37,182 nt of DNA from Parcubacteria group bacterium (GTDB lineage: Bacteria; Patescibacteriota; Minisyncoccia; Phycocordibacterales; Phycocordibacteraceae), in contig JAQBQR010000023.1 of the NCBI GenBank assembly GCA_028286945.1, forward strand, positions 1 through 37,182, read 5' to 3'. The position numbers and the translations under genes were made by a program. Positions 24,277 to 31,463 of this stretch are shown piece by piece. The stretch's first letter is position 1. Each line of letters starts with the position of its first letter. Under the pieces are notes generated by a model. It searched no databases. It had not been told where the DNA came from and was given only the letters and a program-made list of their open reading frames with translations.

Positions 24277-25032
24277 ATGAAAATATTGAGTCTTAATTGT
24301 CAGAAGAACTTCCAACCTGGTCTGGCTGAATTCCTTCAGCACATACTCTCTGGTGGGGAATACGACGCACTTCTTCTCCAAGAAGCGTCAGATGAAGTAC
24401 GAATACAGCTTACACATCCTGGATATAGGTTGCTTGTGGCAACTGATACGGTAGTGCAAAAGAAAAGTATGCTTTGTATCGTGTTCAAAAATGAAATCGA
24501 ATTAACGATTGAATCTTTTCAGTCATTCTCGAATCTTCGATTCGATCCCGTCGAAGGGTATAAACACCTAGGATTCGGCATACTTGGAGGAAAGTTTATG
24601 CATAAAGGTAAAATAGTTTGTCTATTTTCGACCCATTTACATTCTGGTTTGGATGCTGGCATACGCGTCAAAGAGTTTGTATATGTGCAAGAACGAATGC
24701 GTGAGCTAGCTGACGGTGCGCAGACCATCGCAGGAGGTGATTTTAATTTTGGGTATCCGTGGGAGTTAGGACGTGCCTCCCGCATGCTTACTTCAGAATA
24801 TGAATTCGCAACCACTTCACTGGGTGGAACTCTAGATAGTCGGTATTCAGAGTTGGTAGATCATTTACCAAATAAGGTGGCACACGCTTTAGCTCGTTTC
24901 GGACTAGGCGTGTCACTAAGGGCAGATCATTTCATTCTCGATAAGACATCTGCGAGAAAGAGTGCGGTGCACACCCGAATTTTGCCTGAAAGAGTGTCGG
25001 ACCATAGCCCGATTGAGCTAGTGATTACATAA
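24277..25032 (+). CDS. Endonuclease/exonuclease/phosphatase-family protein
   Basis: A 251-residue EEP-superfamily protein. It starts MKILSLNCQKNF (the conserved Asn), has DALLLQEASDEV (metal-binding Glu), FSTHLHSGLDAG (His), AGGDFNFGY (D-x-N) and the closing SDHSPIELVIT (Asp-His pair), so the whole active site is visible. Substrates in the family include nucleic acids, inositol phosphates and sphingomyelin. It has no obvious signal peptide, so it is probably cytoplasmic. It starts 7 nt after the ABC gene and 3 nt before the next gene. Confidence 0.85.
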   Translation: MKILSLNCQKNFQPGLAEFLQHILSGGEYDALLLQEASDEVRIQLTHPGYRLLVATDTVVQKKSMLCIVFKNEIELTIESFQSFSNLRFDPVEGYKHLGFGILGGKFMHKGKIVCLFSTHLHSGLDAGIRVKEFVYVQERMRELADGAQTIAGGDFNFGYPWELGRASRMLTSEYEFATTSLGGTLDSRYSELVDHLPNKVAHALARFGLGVSLRADHFILDKTSARKSAVHTRILPERVSDHSPIELVIT

Positions 25033-25035
25033 CAT

Positions 25036-25638
25036 ATGGCTTTGAATATACATTTTATTCTTGGGATCATCGCTGGCGTTATTTCTGCCTGCGCATATGT
25101 CATATATATACGTTCAATTCTAAAAGGTGAGTCAAAGCCGAGCAGAGTAACGTGGTGGATCTGGACCTTTATGGGGGCAGTCCTTGCCGCAAGTTATTAC
25201 GCGTCAGGAGCGCGAGACACGATCTGGTCTCCGATTGTAGAATTTATCGGACCTCTTATTACCGCACTCTTGGCAATTAAATACGGTGAGGGAGGGATAG
25301 AGAGTAAGACAGACATTTTGTGCTTCGTAGGGGGCGTCATAAGTATCGGTATTTGGGTGCTTTTCAAGACGCCCAAAGCGGCACTGATTATAAATCTCAT
25401 TATCGATGGTTTCGCTATTTTTCCGACGATCAAGAAATCGTATTTGAGACCTGAAGGCGAGAATATCTGGGCGTGGGCTGGAACCGCACTTGGTGATGGT
25501 ATAAACACGCTCGCAATTGAACAACCATACTTTGCAATTATCATTTACCCTGTCTGGATGCTCACATTAGATCTAAGCGTTATCACAGGCCTTATTCTCG
25601 GCAAAAATCGACAGGGTAAAAGGATGGAAAACGTGTAA
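25036..25638 (+). CDS. Small multispanning membrane protein, PQ-loop-like
   Basis: A 200-residue hydrophobic protein with about six or seven transmembrane segments, starting IHFILGIIAGVISACAYVIYI. Two similar halves can be suspected: GESKPSRVTWWIWTFMGAVLAA early and YLRPEGENIWAWAGTALGDGI later, both with a turn and aromatic residues after a TM helix, similar to PQ-loop/SemiSWEET repeats. I do not recognise a specific family. It starts 3 nt after the EEP gene and sits 3 nt before the isochorismatase-like gene, so it belongs to the same run of tightly packed genes. Transport of a small molecule is a guess. Confidence 0.65.
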   Translation: MALNIHFILGIIAGVISACAYVIYIRSILKGESKPSRVTWWIWTFMGAVLAASYYASGARDTIWSPIVEFIGPLITALLAIKYGEGGIESKTDILCFVGGVISIGIWVLFKTPKAALIINLIIDGFAIFPTIKKSYLRPEGENIWAWAGTALGDGINTLAIEQPYFAIIIYPVWMLTLDLSVITGLILGKNRQGKRMENV

Positions 25639-25641
25639 GCT

Positions 25642-26196
25642 ATGAATATGGAAATCTTATTGCCGCATCCAGAAAAGAAACGAGCGCTGCTGGTTGTTGA
25701 TATGCAGGCAGGATTTATAACTGAACATAGCAGACATGTTATACCTGCTATTCGGGCTGTCATAACTCAAGGTAATTACTCGCTCGTTGTAGAGGCGACC
25801 TTTAGTGCGGAGCCAGGATCTGTATGGGATACGCAGACTGGCTTTGTCTTTGCAAAAGAACCTGTCATACCAGAAATACGTGACGTGCTAGGTCCAGATA
25901 CCATTAAGGTAGAGAAAAATACGAAGTCAGTATTCAAAGGTAATACGGACGTGATTGGCATTTTGCACCGCACTGACATAGAAGAAGTACACGTTGTTGG
26001 GATTGATGCGCACGACTGCGTACTCTCTACTGCCGAAGAAAGTTTTGACTACGGATTCACAACCTATGTAATCGAAGAATGCATTGCTTCAAGCGAAGGA
26101 AAAGAATACTGTGAAGCGGCTATCAAGATCTTGAGAGAAGTTGAAATGACAAACCATTCTCCCCGGATACGTTCTTTTAAGAAAATACATAGTTAA
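25642..26196 (+). CDS. Isochorismatase-like cysteine hydrolase
   Basis: A 184-residue member of the isochorismatase/nicotinamidase fold. The catalytic triad is present: Asp20 in LLVVDMQAGF, Lys92 in IKVEKNTKSVF and Cys126 in GIDAHDCVLSTAEES. Members hydrolyse nicotinamide, ureido or related amides. For nicotinamidase the metal-site Asp-x-His would be needed, and I do not see it clearly; VEATFSAEPGSVWD replaces the usual region. The substrate is open. It sits 8 nt before a DMT transporter gene. Confidence 0.85.
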   Translation: MNMEILLPHPEKKRALLVVDMQAGFITEHSRHVIPAIRAVITQGNYSLVVEATFSAEPGSVWDTQTGFVFAKEPVIPEIRDVLGPDTIKVEKNTKSVFKGNTDVIGILHRTDIEEVHVVGIDAHDCVLSTAEESFDYGFTTYVIEECIASSEGKEYCEAAIKILREVEMTNHSPRIRSFKKIHS

Positions 26197-26204
26197 ATCT
26201 CTCT

Positions 26205-27104
26205 ATGTGGCAACTCTATACCCTGGGAGCAATTGCCGCTGAGGCTATCGAGACCATTTTTGATAAAGCGGCAATAGTAAGAAATGTGCGTATCGACTCG
26301 CTCGTTGCTTCGTTTTGGAGAGCATTTCTTTTTACCGTATGTACCGCCCTCATCGGTGTAATCGGCATCGCTGGGCCCTTACACCCTTTCTTTCACTGGA
26401 GTCTGATCTTGATGGCTCTTATAGGCAGTTGTACTTCACTGACGTATACCTATGTGCTTAAACGCGTTGAAATTACGAATATTAGCTCAATCGCATATCT
26501 CGCCCCCGTTCTTTTACTTTTCATAGATACTAATATTGCGGGAACACATCTGGAACAGAACCAGATCATTGGCGTATTACTTTTGGTACTAGGAGGGATT
26601 ATGTTTACCTTAGACATGAAAACCTTTCGTTTCAAGAAAGAATTAAGCTGGGTTGTGTGGCTTATATTTCTCTTCAATCTTGCGTATGGCGCTGCAGAGG
26701 CATACCTTTTCAAACATTTAAATAGTGCCTACGGTGTGGATGGGGTGAGCTTCTTTTCTTCTTTTTGGCTGTTGAGCTCAATCTATATTTTGATACTGGT
26801 AATCGTTAAAGGAAAACTGCCTCTCGTGTTTGCTCGTTCGAACAGAGTCTTCATCGCACAAACGAGCGTCGGCAAATCGTTCGATGCAATTACTACAATA
26901 CTATGGGCCCAAGCACTGACGCTTGCGGCCGTGTCACAAGTAAGTTCATTCAGTTCTATATATCCGCTCATGTTGCTCATCTTCGTTCTTCTCATACAAG
27001 GAGCATTGCGTATTCCTTTGGGCGAGAGAGTAGATCGTTCGCGTTTGGGGTGGAAGGTAGTAGCCACAGGATTCTTGGTTCTTGGCGGATTTCTCACTGC
27101 GTAA
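26205..27104 (+). CDS. EamA/DMT-superfamily transporter
   Basis: A 299-residue protein with about ten hydrophobic segments in two five-helix halves, as in the drug/metabolite transporter superfamily. Typical elements are ALIGSCTSLTYTYVLKRVEITNISSIAYLAPVL with the following IIGVLLLVLGGIMFTL, and the equivalent region in the second half (TLAAVSQVSSFSSIYPLMLLIF, then WKVVATGFLVLGGFL). It probably exports or imports a small metabolite. It is the last gene of the accessory run before obg, and I see no terminator in the 79 nt that follow. Confidence 0.82.
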   Translation: MWQLYTLGAIAAEAIETIFDKAAIVRNVRIDSLVASFWRAFLFTVCTALIGVIGIAGPLHPFFHWSLILMALIGSCTSLTYTYVLKRVEITNISSIAYLAPVLLLFIDTNIAGTHLEQNQIIGVLLLVLGGIMFTLDMKTFRFKKELSWVVWLIFLFNLAYGAAEAYLFKHLNSAYGVDGVSFFSSFWLLSSIYILILVIVKGKLPLVFARSNRVFIAQTSVGKSFDAITTILWAQALTLAAVSQVSSFSSIYPLMLLIFVLLIQGALRIPLGERVDRSRLGWKVVATGFLVLGGFLTA

Positions 27105-27142
27105 ATTACTCCTAGAAATATGCGCGAGTGGATTACCGTGAC

Positions 27143-27172
27143 TTAGACTAACTACGAATAGTGTGTTAGAAT
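27143..27172 (+). promoter_or_regulatory. Promoter TTAGAC-18-TAGAAT before obg
   Basis: TTAGAC at 27143 and TAGAAT at 27167 with 18-nt spacing lie in the gap after the EamA gene. The ATG at 27184 is 11 nt after the -10 box, giving a leader of only a few nucleotides and no Shine-Dalgarno sequence. Confidence 0.55.
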
Positions 27173-27183
27173 GCAAATAACAT

Positions 27184-28167
27184 ATGGCTTTTATCGATGA
27201 CATTACAATTCATGCTATGGCAGGTCGCGGAGGCGACGGTGTTGTTCGTTGGCTCCATATTAAAGGACATGACAAAGCCGGACCTGCAGGAGGCGACGGT
27301 GGCCGTGGCGGTGATGTAATCATCGAAGGCGTTCGTGACCTTGCCGCGCTTTCAAACTATCAATACGAGAAGAAATTCCGCGCAGATGACGGTGATCCTG
27401 GCGATGGAAATAATAAGAAGGGAAAGGACGGAGAGGATCTTATATTAAGGGTGCCCGTTGGAACCATTGTTACCAATACCACTACCAAGGAAGCTTTTGA
27501 AATTCTTCACCATGGAGAGCAGAAAGTTATCTTCAAGGGAGGAAATGGAGGTCTCGGAAATCCGCACTTCAAAGGTGCCGTAAACCAGAACCCAATCCAG
27601 TCCACACCGGGTAAAAACGGGGGAGCTGGGGATATCCGTTTCAGCCTTAAGATTATCGCTGACGTGGGTCTTGTGGGCTTCCCTAATGCTGGTAAGTCAT
27701 CCCTTTTAAACTCGCTTACCCGAGCTCGTTCGAAGGTTGGAGGCTACCCCTTCACCACTCTTGAGCCGCATCTCGGAGATTTATACGGGTACCTCGTGGC
27801 TGACATCCCGGGTCTTATTGAAGGTGCCTCGACTGGACGAGGTCTTGGTTCAAAGTTCCTACGTCATATTGAACGTACGGTACTTATTGCACATCTTGTC
27901 TCGGCTGAGCAAGAAGACATCGTTGGGACATACCGTGCCATACGAACGGAGCTAGAAACCTTCAGCCCTGAGTTGATGGGGAAGAGGGAGATTGTGGTCC
28001 TTTCAAAGACCGACCTACTCACCGAAGAGGAGCTTGCCGAGAAAATGGCTGAGCTTAAAAAAGCTTCTGGAGCCGAGGTATATCCACTTTCCATCATCGA
28101 TGACGAGATCCTCAAAAACTTCACCGATTCGCTTGTTCGGGAGATTCGTGACGTTCGGGGTGACTAA
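27184..28167 (+). CDS. obg: Obg-family GTPase
   Basis: A 327-residue ObgE/CgtA-like GTPase. The glycine-rich Obg fold takes up residues 1-155 (GRGGDGVVRW, GGDGGRGGDVI, KGGNGGLGNPHF). The G domain has G1 GFPNAGKSS (165-173), G3 DIPGLIEGA and G4 SKTDL. It assists large ribosomal subunit assembly and links to the stringent response. It ends soon after the G domain, so the variable OCT domain is absent, as in the shorter Obg proteins. It is followed by gatB after a 43-nt gap. Confidence 0.96.
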   Translation: MAFIDDITIHAMAGRGGDGVVRWLHIKGHDKAGPAGGDGGRGGDVIIEGVRDLAALSNYQYEKKFRADDGDPGDGNNKKGKDGEDLILRVPVGTIVTNTTTKEAFEILHHGEQKVIFKGGNGGLGNPHFKGAVNQNPIQSTPGKNGGAGDIRFSLKIIADVGLVGFPNAGKSSLLNSLTRARSKVGGYPFTTLEPHLGDLYGYLVADIPGLIEGASTGRGLGSKFLRHIERTVLIAHLVSAEQEDIVGTYRAIRTELETFSPELMGKREIVVLSKTDLLTEEELAEKMAELKKASGAEVYPLSIIDDEILKNFTDSLVREIRDVRGD

Positions 28168-28174
28168 GTGCCGC

Positions 28175-28204
28175 TTGCGCGCAGTCCCACATTCCGTGTA
28201 GGCT
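28175..28204 (+). promoter_or_regulatory. Possible weak promoter before gatB
   Basis: TTGCGC at 28175 and TAGGCT at 28199 have 18-nt spacing, and the ATG at 28211 is 6 nt further. The match is weak, but the leaderless geometry is the same as elsewhere. Confidence 0.3.
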
Positions 28205-28210
28205 GGGTAT

Positions 28211-29653
28211 ATGACCGACAGCTCAGACGCCTCCAAGGCCTATAGGCCCACCATCGGACTTGAAGTCCACGCAGAACTCGCTACGCAGACGAAGATGTTT
28301 TGTCGTTGTAAGAACGACCCAAATGAACCGAGGGCAAACGTAAACGTTTGCCCTGTTTGCATGGCACACCCAGGAACCCTTCCAACCATGAACCAGGAAG
28401 CCATCCGTCAGGTGCTTCGCGTTGGACGTGCTGTCGGAGCGAACCTTGCTGACTACACTGAGTTCGACCGTAAATCATATTTCTATCCGGACATCCCAAA
28501 GGGATATCAGATCACGCAGTTTGAATATCCGTTCGTGGCAGGAGGCACCCTGGCTGGTGTTCCACTCACGCGCATTCATCTCGAAGAAGATACGGCGCGT
28601 TCATCGCACGAAGGTGCCGAGAGTACAAGTGAAGTTGATTTTAATCGTGCAGGAGTTCCACTCATGGAGCTTGTTACGGAACCTGAAATTCACGACGCGC
28701 AGACCGCGGGAAAGTTTGCACGTGAACTTCAGCTCCTCCTCCGTACACTCGGTGCTTCGCACGCGAATCTTGAGAAGGGAGAGATGCGCATCGAAGCAAA
28801 TATCAGTGTCTCGAAGACCGATACGCTTGGTACAAAAATTGAGGTAAAAAACTTAAACTCATTTCGTTCTGTCGAACGGGCCATTGAATTTGAAATTGCA
28901 CGTCAGTCAAAACTCCTGGATGAAGGAGGGGTGGTACTGCAGGAGACGTGGGGCTGGGACGAGAATTCTCAGACAACGTTCCGCCAGCGCTCAAAGGAGG
29001 GAAGCGCCGACTATCGCTATTTCCCAGAACCAGATTTGCCGAAGCTAAAGCGTAGTGAAATTGCAGAATGGAGTGATGAAGCACTTCTAGCCTCACTTCC
29101 AGAACTTCCTGCAGCAAAACAAGCACGATATGTTTTTGCGGGACTTAAAGAAGCCGACGCAGATTTAATTCATGCAGACATGCGCGATGCAGAATTCTTC
29201 GATGCAGTACTAACTGCAATTGGAAATAATTCTGCACTCGTATCTCTTGCAGGAAATTATTTTATTTCAGATCTTAAAGGATTGCTCGCAAAAAGTGACA
29301 ACAATTCATTTGGAAAAGTAACACCTGATGTATTTGTTGAATTAGTGCGCATGGCGCATGCAGGAGATCTTTCTTCACGTGGTGCGAAAGATACGCTTCT
29401 CAAGTTATACGAAGACGGAGGATCACCACGTGCCATTGCAGAGGCGAATGGATTCCTGCAGGTGAGTGACACAGAGTCACTCAAGAAGGCCGTCCAGGAG
29501 GTCATAGCGGCTAACCCAGGCCCTGTGGAGGAATATAAGGGCGGGAAGGAAGCGAACATACAATTCCTCGTGGGCCAGTGTATGAAGGCCACGAAGGGCG
29601 CTGGTAACCCACAAGTTTTGAAGGAGCTGCTTCTGGAAGAGCTGGCGAAGTAG
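28211..29653 (+). CDS. gatB: Aspartyl/glutamyl-tRNA amidotransferase subunit B
   Basis: A 480-residue GatB. The N-terminal cradle starts IGLEVHAELATQTKMFCRC with Cys pairs (CRC and CPVC) for zinc, followed by SYFYPDIPKGYQITQF, EDTARSSHEG, DFNRAGVPLMELVTEP and the MRIEANISVS region. The C-terminal helical and YqeY-like domain ends in LVGQCMKATKGAGNPQVLKELL, typical of the family. With GatA and GatC, which are not in the window, it amidates Glu-tRNA(Gln) and/or Asp-tRNA(Asn). It is closed by a strong terminator. Confidence 0.97.
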   Translation: MTDSSDASKAYRPTIGLEVHAELATQTKMFCRCKNDPNEPRANVNVCPVCMAHPGTLPTMNQEAIRQVLRVGRAVGANLADYTEFDRKSYFYPDIPKGYQITQFEYPFVAGGTLAGVPLTRIHLEEDTARSSHEGAESTSEVDFNRAGVPLMELVTEPEIHDAQTAGKFARELQLLLRTLGASHANLEKGEMRIEANISVSKTDTLGTKIEVKNLNSFRSVERAIEFEIARQSKLLDEGGVVLQETWGWDENSQTTFRQRSKEGSADYRYFPEPDLPKLKRSEIAEWSDEALLASLPELPAAKQARYVFAGLKEADADLIHADMRDAEFFDAVLTAIGNNSALVSLAGNYFISDLKGLLAKSDNNSFGKVTPDVFVELVRMAHAGDLSSRGAKDTLLKLYEDGGSPRAIAEANGFLQVSDTESLKKAVQEVIAANPGPVEEYKGGKEANIQFLVGQCMKATKGAGNPQVLKELLLEELAK

Positions 29654-29674
29654 GGAACTAGATCGAGCGCAGAC

Positions 29675-29725
29675 AAAGTAAAAAGCGACAGCCTTGGTAC
29701 TCCTCGGGCTGTCGCTTTTTACTTT
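29675..29725. terminator. Strong bidirectional terminator after gatB
   Basis: AGTAAAAAGCGACAGCC and GGCTGTCGCTTTTTACT pair perfectly over 17 bp, and two further A-T pairs extend the stem. The loop has 13 nt. T-runs follow on both strands. It separates the housekeeping block from the helix-turn-helix surface genes. Confidence 0.92.
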
Positions 29726-29780
29726 TTAGGTGCTTAGTTATCCCCCTAATGAATCTATTCCAGTCGAGGCGAGAAAGCCT

Positions 29781-29786
29781 TATACT
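29781..29786 (+). promoter_or_regulatory. -10 box TATACT before the HTH-membrane gene
   Basis: TATACT lies exactly 6 nt before the ATG at 29793, so transcription likely starts at the A of the start codon. This picks MNEVTLGDK over the listed start at 29730. Confidence 0.65.
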
Positions 29787-29792
29787 ACAAGC

Positions 29793-30842
29793 ATGAATGA
29801 AGTAACTCTGGGAGACAAGATATACATCTCGTCTAAGCGTGCGGCCGAAATTACTGGATATGCGAAGGACTACGTGGGGCAGCTGTGTCGTGAGGGGCAC
29901 GTTGATGCAAAGATGATCGGACGAGGATGGTACGTATATGAACCATCCATACGTGCGCATCGTTTTGGAATTGAGTCTCTTGAAGCAACCCCTGCTCAAG
30001 AAGAGGTAGCGGAGCCTGCAGAAGGTAATTCAGAGGCTGAAGTCGAGCTCGTTGCAGGTTCTAACGCCTGGGATAAGCCGATATATACAGCAGAGCCTCC
30101 GCAAACACTCCCTGAATTGCCTGAAACACCTGCGGAGGAAGTATCACCTCAGACCGAGGAAACACTTACCGATATGCAATCAGCATGGAAAGAATGGTTT
30201 GATCGCAAGCAGCAGGTCCTTTCTACGCCAGAAATCGAGTCTCCAGAGGTCATAGACGCACGAAATGAGCAGTACGACGCTGAACACGAGGATGTCTTGG
30301 AGGAACAAGATGACGAAGTAACGTTAGAAGATGAGCTTCCTGAGGAAAATGCTGACGAGGAGGTGGAAATACCACTTCATCGCATCGAAGAAGCGGGAGA
30401 ATCTGCTCCAGAAGTACACACTGAAGCTGAAACAAGCTCACAGCCTATACGCATACACACTATCGAAGCTCCTGTGCCCGCATATCCCTCGTATTACGCC
30501 GCACCAGAAGTGAGAACACAAATGGAACAATACGTACCACAGAGTGCTGTACGTGAACCTGTGACGCCCTACGCGGCTGCACAAGCACCAGAGGCAGTCA
30601 TTATTAGCGAGAGAGTTATACCAAAAGCGGGTAAAGGGAAAAAGAAGAACCGTGTTCGAAAGGGGAATAAGGGAAACGCTACGAATGCTCCCATGATTGC
30701 GTTATTTGTTGGTATCTCGATCGTCACGATTGCTATAACGGTTATTGGTTCAGGAATTGCAGACCGTTATGTACAAACATTCTCCTCGCATAACCCAGTT
30801 GTAGATTTTCTCACTGGAACGAGAGAGATAAAGAATCAATAG
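29793..30842 (+). CDS. Membrane protein with N-terminal helix-turn-helix domain and acidic linker
   Basis: Starting at 29793, the protein has 349 residues. Residues 9-56 form a MerR/excisionase-like helix-turn-helix: IYISSKRAAEITGYAKDYV, then QLCREGHVDAKMIGRGWYV. Residues from about 60 to 270 are a Glu/Pro-rich, low-complexity acidic linker. A Lys/Arg-rich stretch (GKGKKKNRVRKGNKGN) precedes one transmembrane helix (MIALFVGISIVTIAITVIG, about 301-320) and a short outer tail. By the positive-inside rule the N-terminus is in the cytosol. The same domain starts the giant gene downstream (18 of 46 residues identical by eye). It may be a membrane-bound DNA-binding regulator or an adaptor between nucleoid and envelope. 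Both ideas are inference. Confidence 0.85.
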   Translation: MNEVTLGDKIYISSKRAAEITGYAKDYVGQLCREGHVDAKMIGRGWYVYEPSIRAHRFGIESLEATPAQEEVAEPAEGNSEAEVELVAGSNAWDKPIYTAEPPQTLPELPETPAEEVSPQTEETLTDMQSAWKEWFDRKQQVLSTPEIESPEVIDARNEQYDAEHEDVLEEQDDEVTLEDELPEENADEEVEIPLHRIEEAGESAPEVHTEAETSSQPIRIHTIEAPVPAYPSYYAAPEVRTQMEQYVPQSAVREPVTPYAAAQAPEAVIISERVIPKAGKGKKKNRVRKGNKGNATNAPMIALFVGISIVTIAITVIGSGIADRYVQTFSSHNPVVDFLTGTREIKNQ

Positions 30843-30849
30843 ATACGGC

Positions 30850-30884
30850 ATATCTCGTCTCGACAAGACAAGATATTTCTAATA
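30850..30884 (+). terminator. Hairpin after the HTH-membrane gene
   Basis: ATATCTCGTCT, the loop CGACA and AGACAAGATAT form an 11-bp stem with one G-U pair, followed by TTCTAATACTTG. The U-tract is weak, but the position just after the stop at 30842 fits a terminator. Confidence 0.55.
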
Positions 30885-30893
30885 CTTGTTTAA

Positions 30894-30927
30894 ACATAAG
30901 AGCGCGCCCACGGGCGCGCTCTTATGT
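30894..30927. repeat. Perfect 34-nt palindromic hairpin
   Basis: ACATAAGAGCGCGCCC (30894-30909) and GGGCGCGCTCTTATGT (30912-30927) match without a mismatch around a 2-nt AC centre. No U-run follows, so it is not a textbook terminator. It may be a second or bidirectional terminator, or a protein-binding site. Confidence 0.75.
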
Positions 30928-31463
30928 TACATATGCTCACATCTTTTAAACAGTATGTAGGTGCTTGCTTAGATATAGTCATTGAAATACAACAGTACTC
31001 TCTACATTGTACGAAGTATAATTTCGCTAAAATTTAAAGGTAGTAAAGCTCGAGTTTCAATACGTAATTCATTCGCTAACTACCAATGTACGTGAATACC
31101 GATTTCAAAATACGTTTTATTCATTAGATATATCTGATGAGTGTCTGGGAGCGTATGTACTTAACCGCACGCAAGGAAAGTCGTAGAAGATGATAGAAAT
31201 TTTCGCACTATGAGGCAAAAATTGTCTTGAAAATTCGTTCGACTAACATTTTTTTCGATCCATGTGCCTCCCTAAGGCGATTTTCGCATCTTTTTTGTCC
31301 TCAAATTATTTTTCGTACGCATATTTTTCTTCCCAATTCTAACGATGCACTTAAAAATATTTTATAAAATTCTTCCATGAATTCTTTCTAAATCTTATCC
31401 CCAAACTTTTTAACGGCATAGTGAAAATAACGCGGTATTATTTACTTAATTCGGATATCCGAC
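30928..31463. other. AT-rich non-coding stretch before the giant gene
   Basis: About 540 nt with no ORF that looks real on either strand, no tRNA-like or rRNA-like sequence, and no clear direct repeats. It is much richer in A/T than the coding parts, with T-runs between about 31240 and 31400 and TTATCCCCA at 31395. Candidate -10 boxes are TATTAT at 31436 and CTTAAT at 31445. A long regulatory leader or small RNA is possible. It is the longest gene-free stretch of the window. Confidence 0.6.
31451..31462. promoter_or_regulatory. Perfect palindrome TCGGATATCCGA at the giant gene start
   Basis: The 12-bp perfect palindrome ends one base before the ATG at 31464. Its place between the putative -10 boxes and the start codon suits an operator, perhaps for the helix-turn-helix domain encoded by the gene itself. 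That is untested. Confidence 0.45.
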
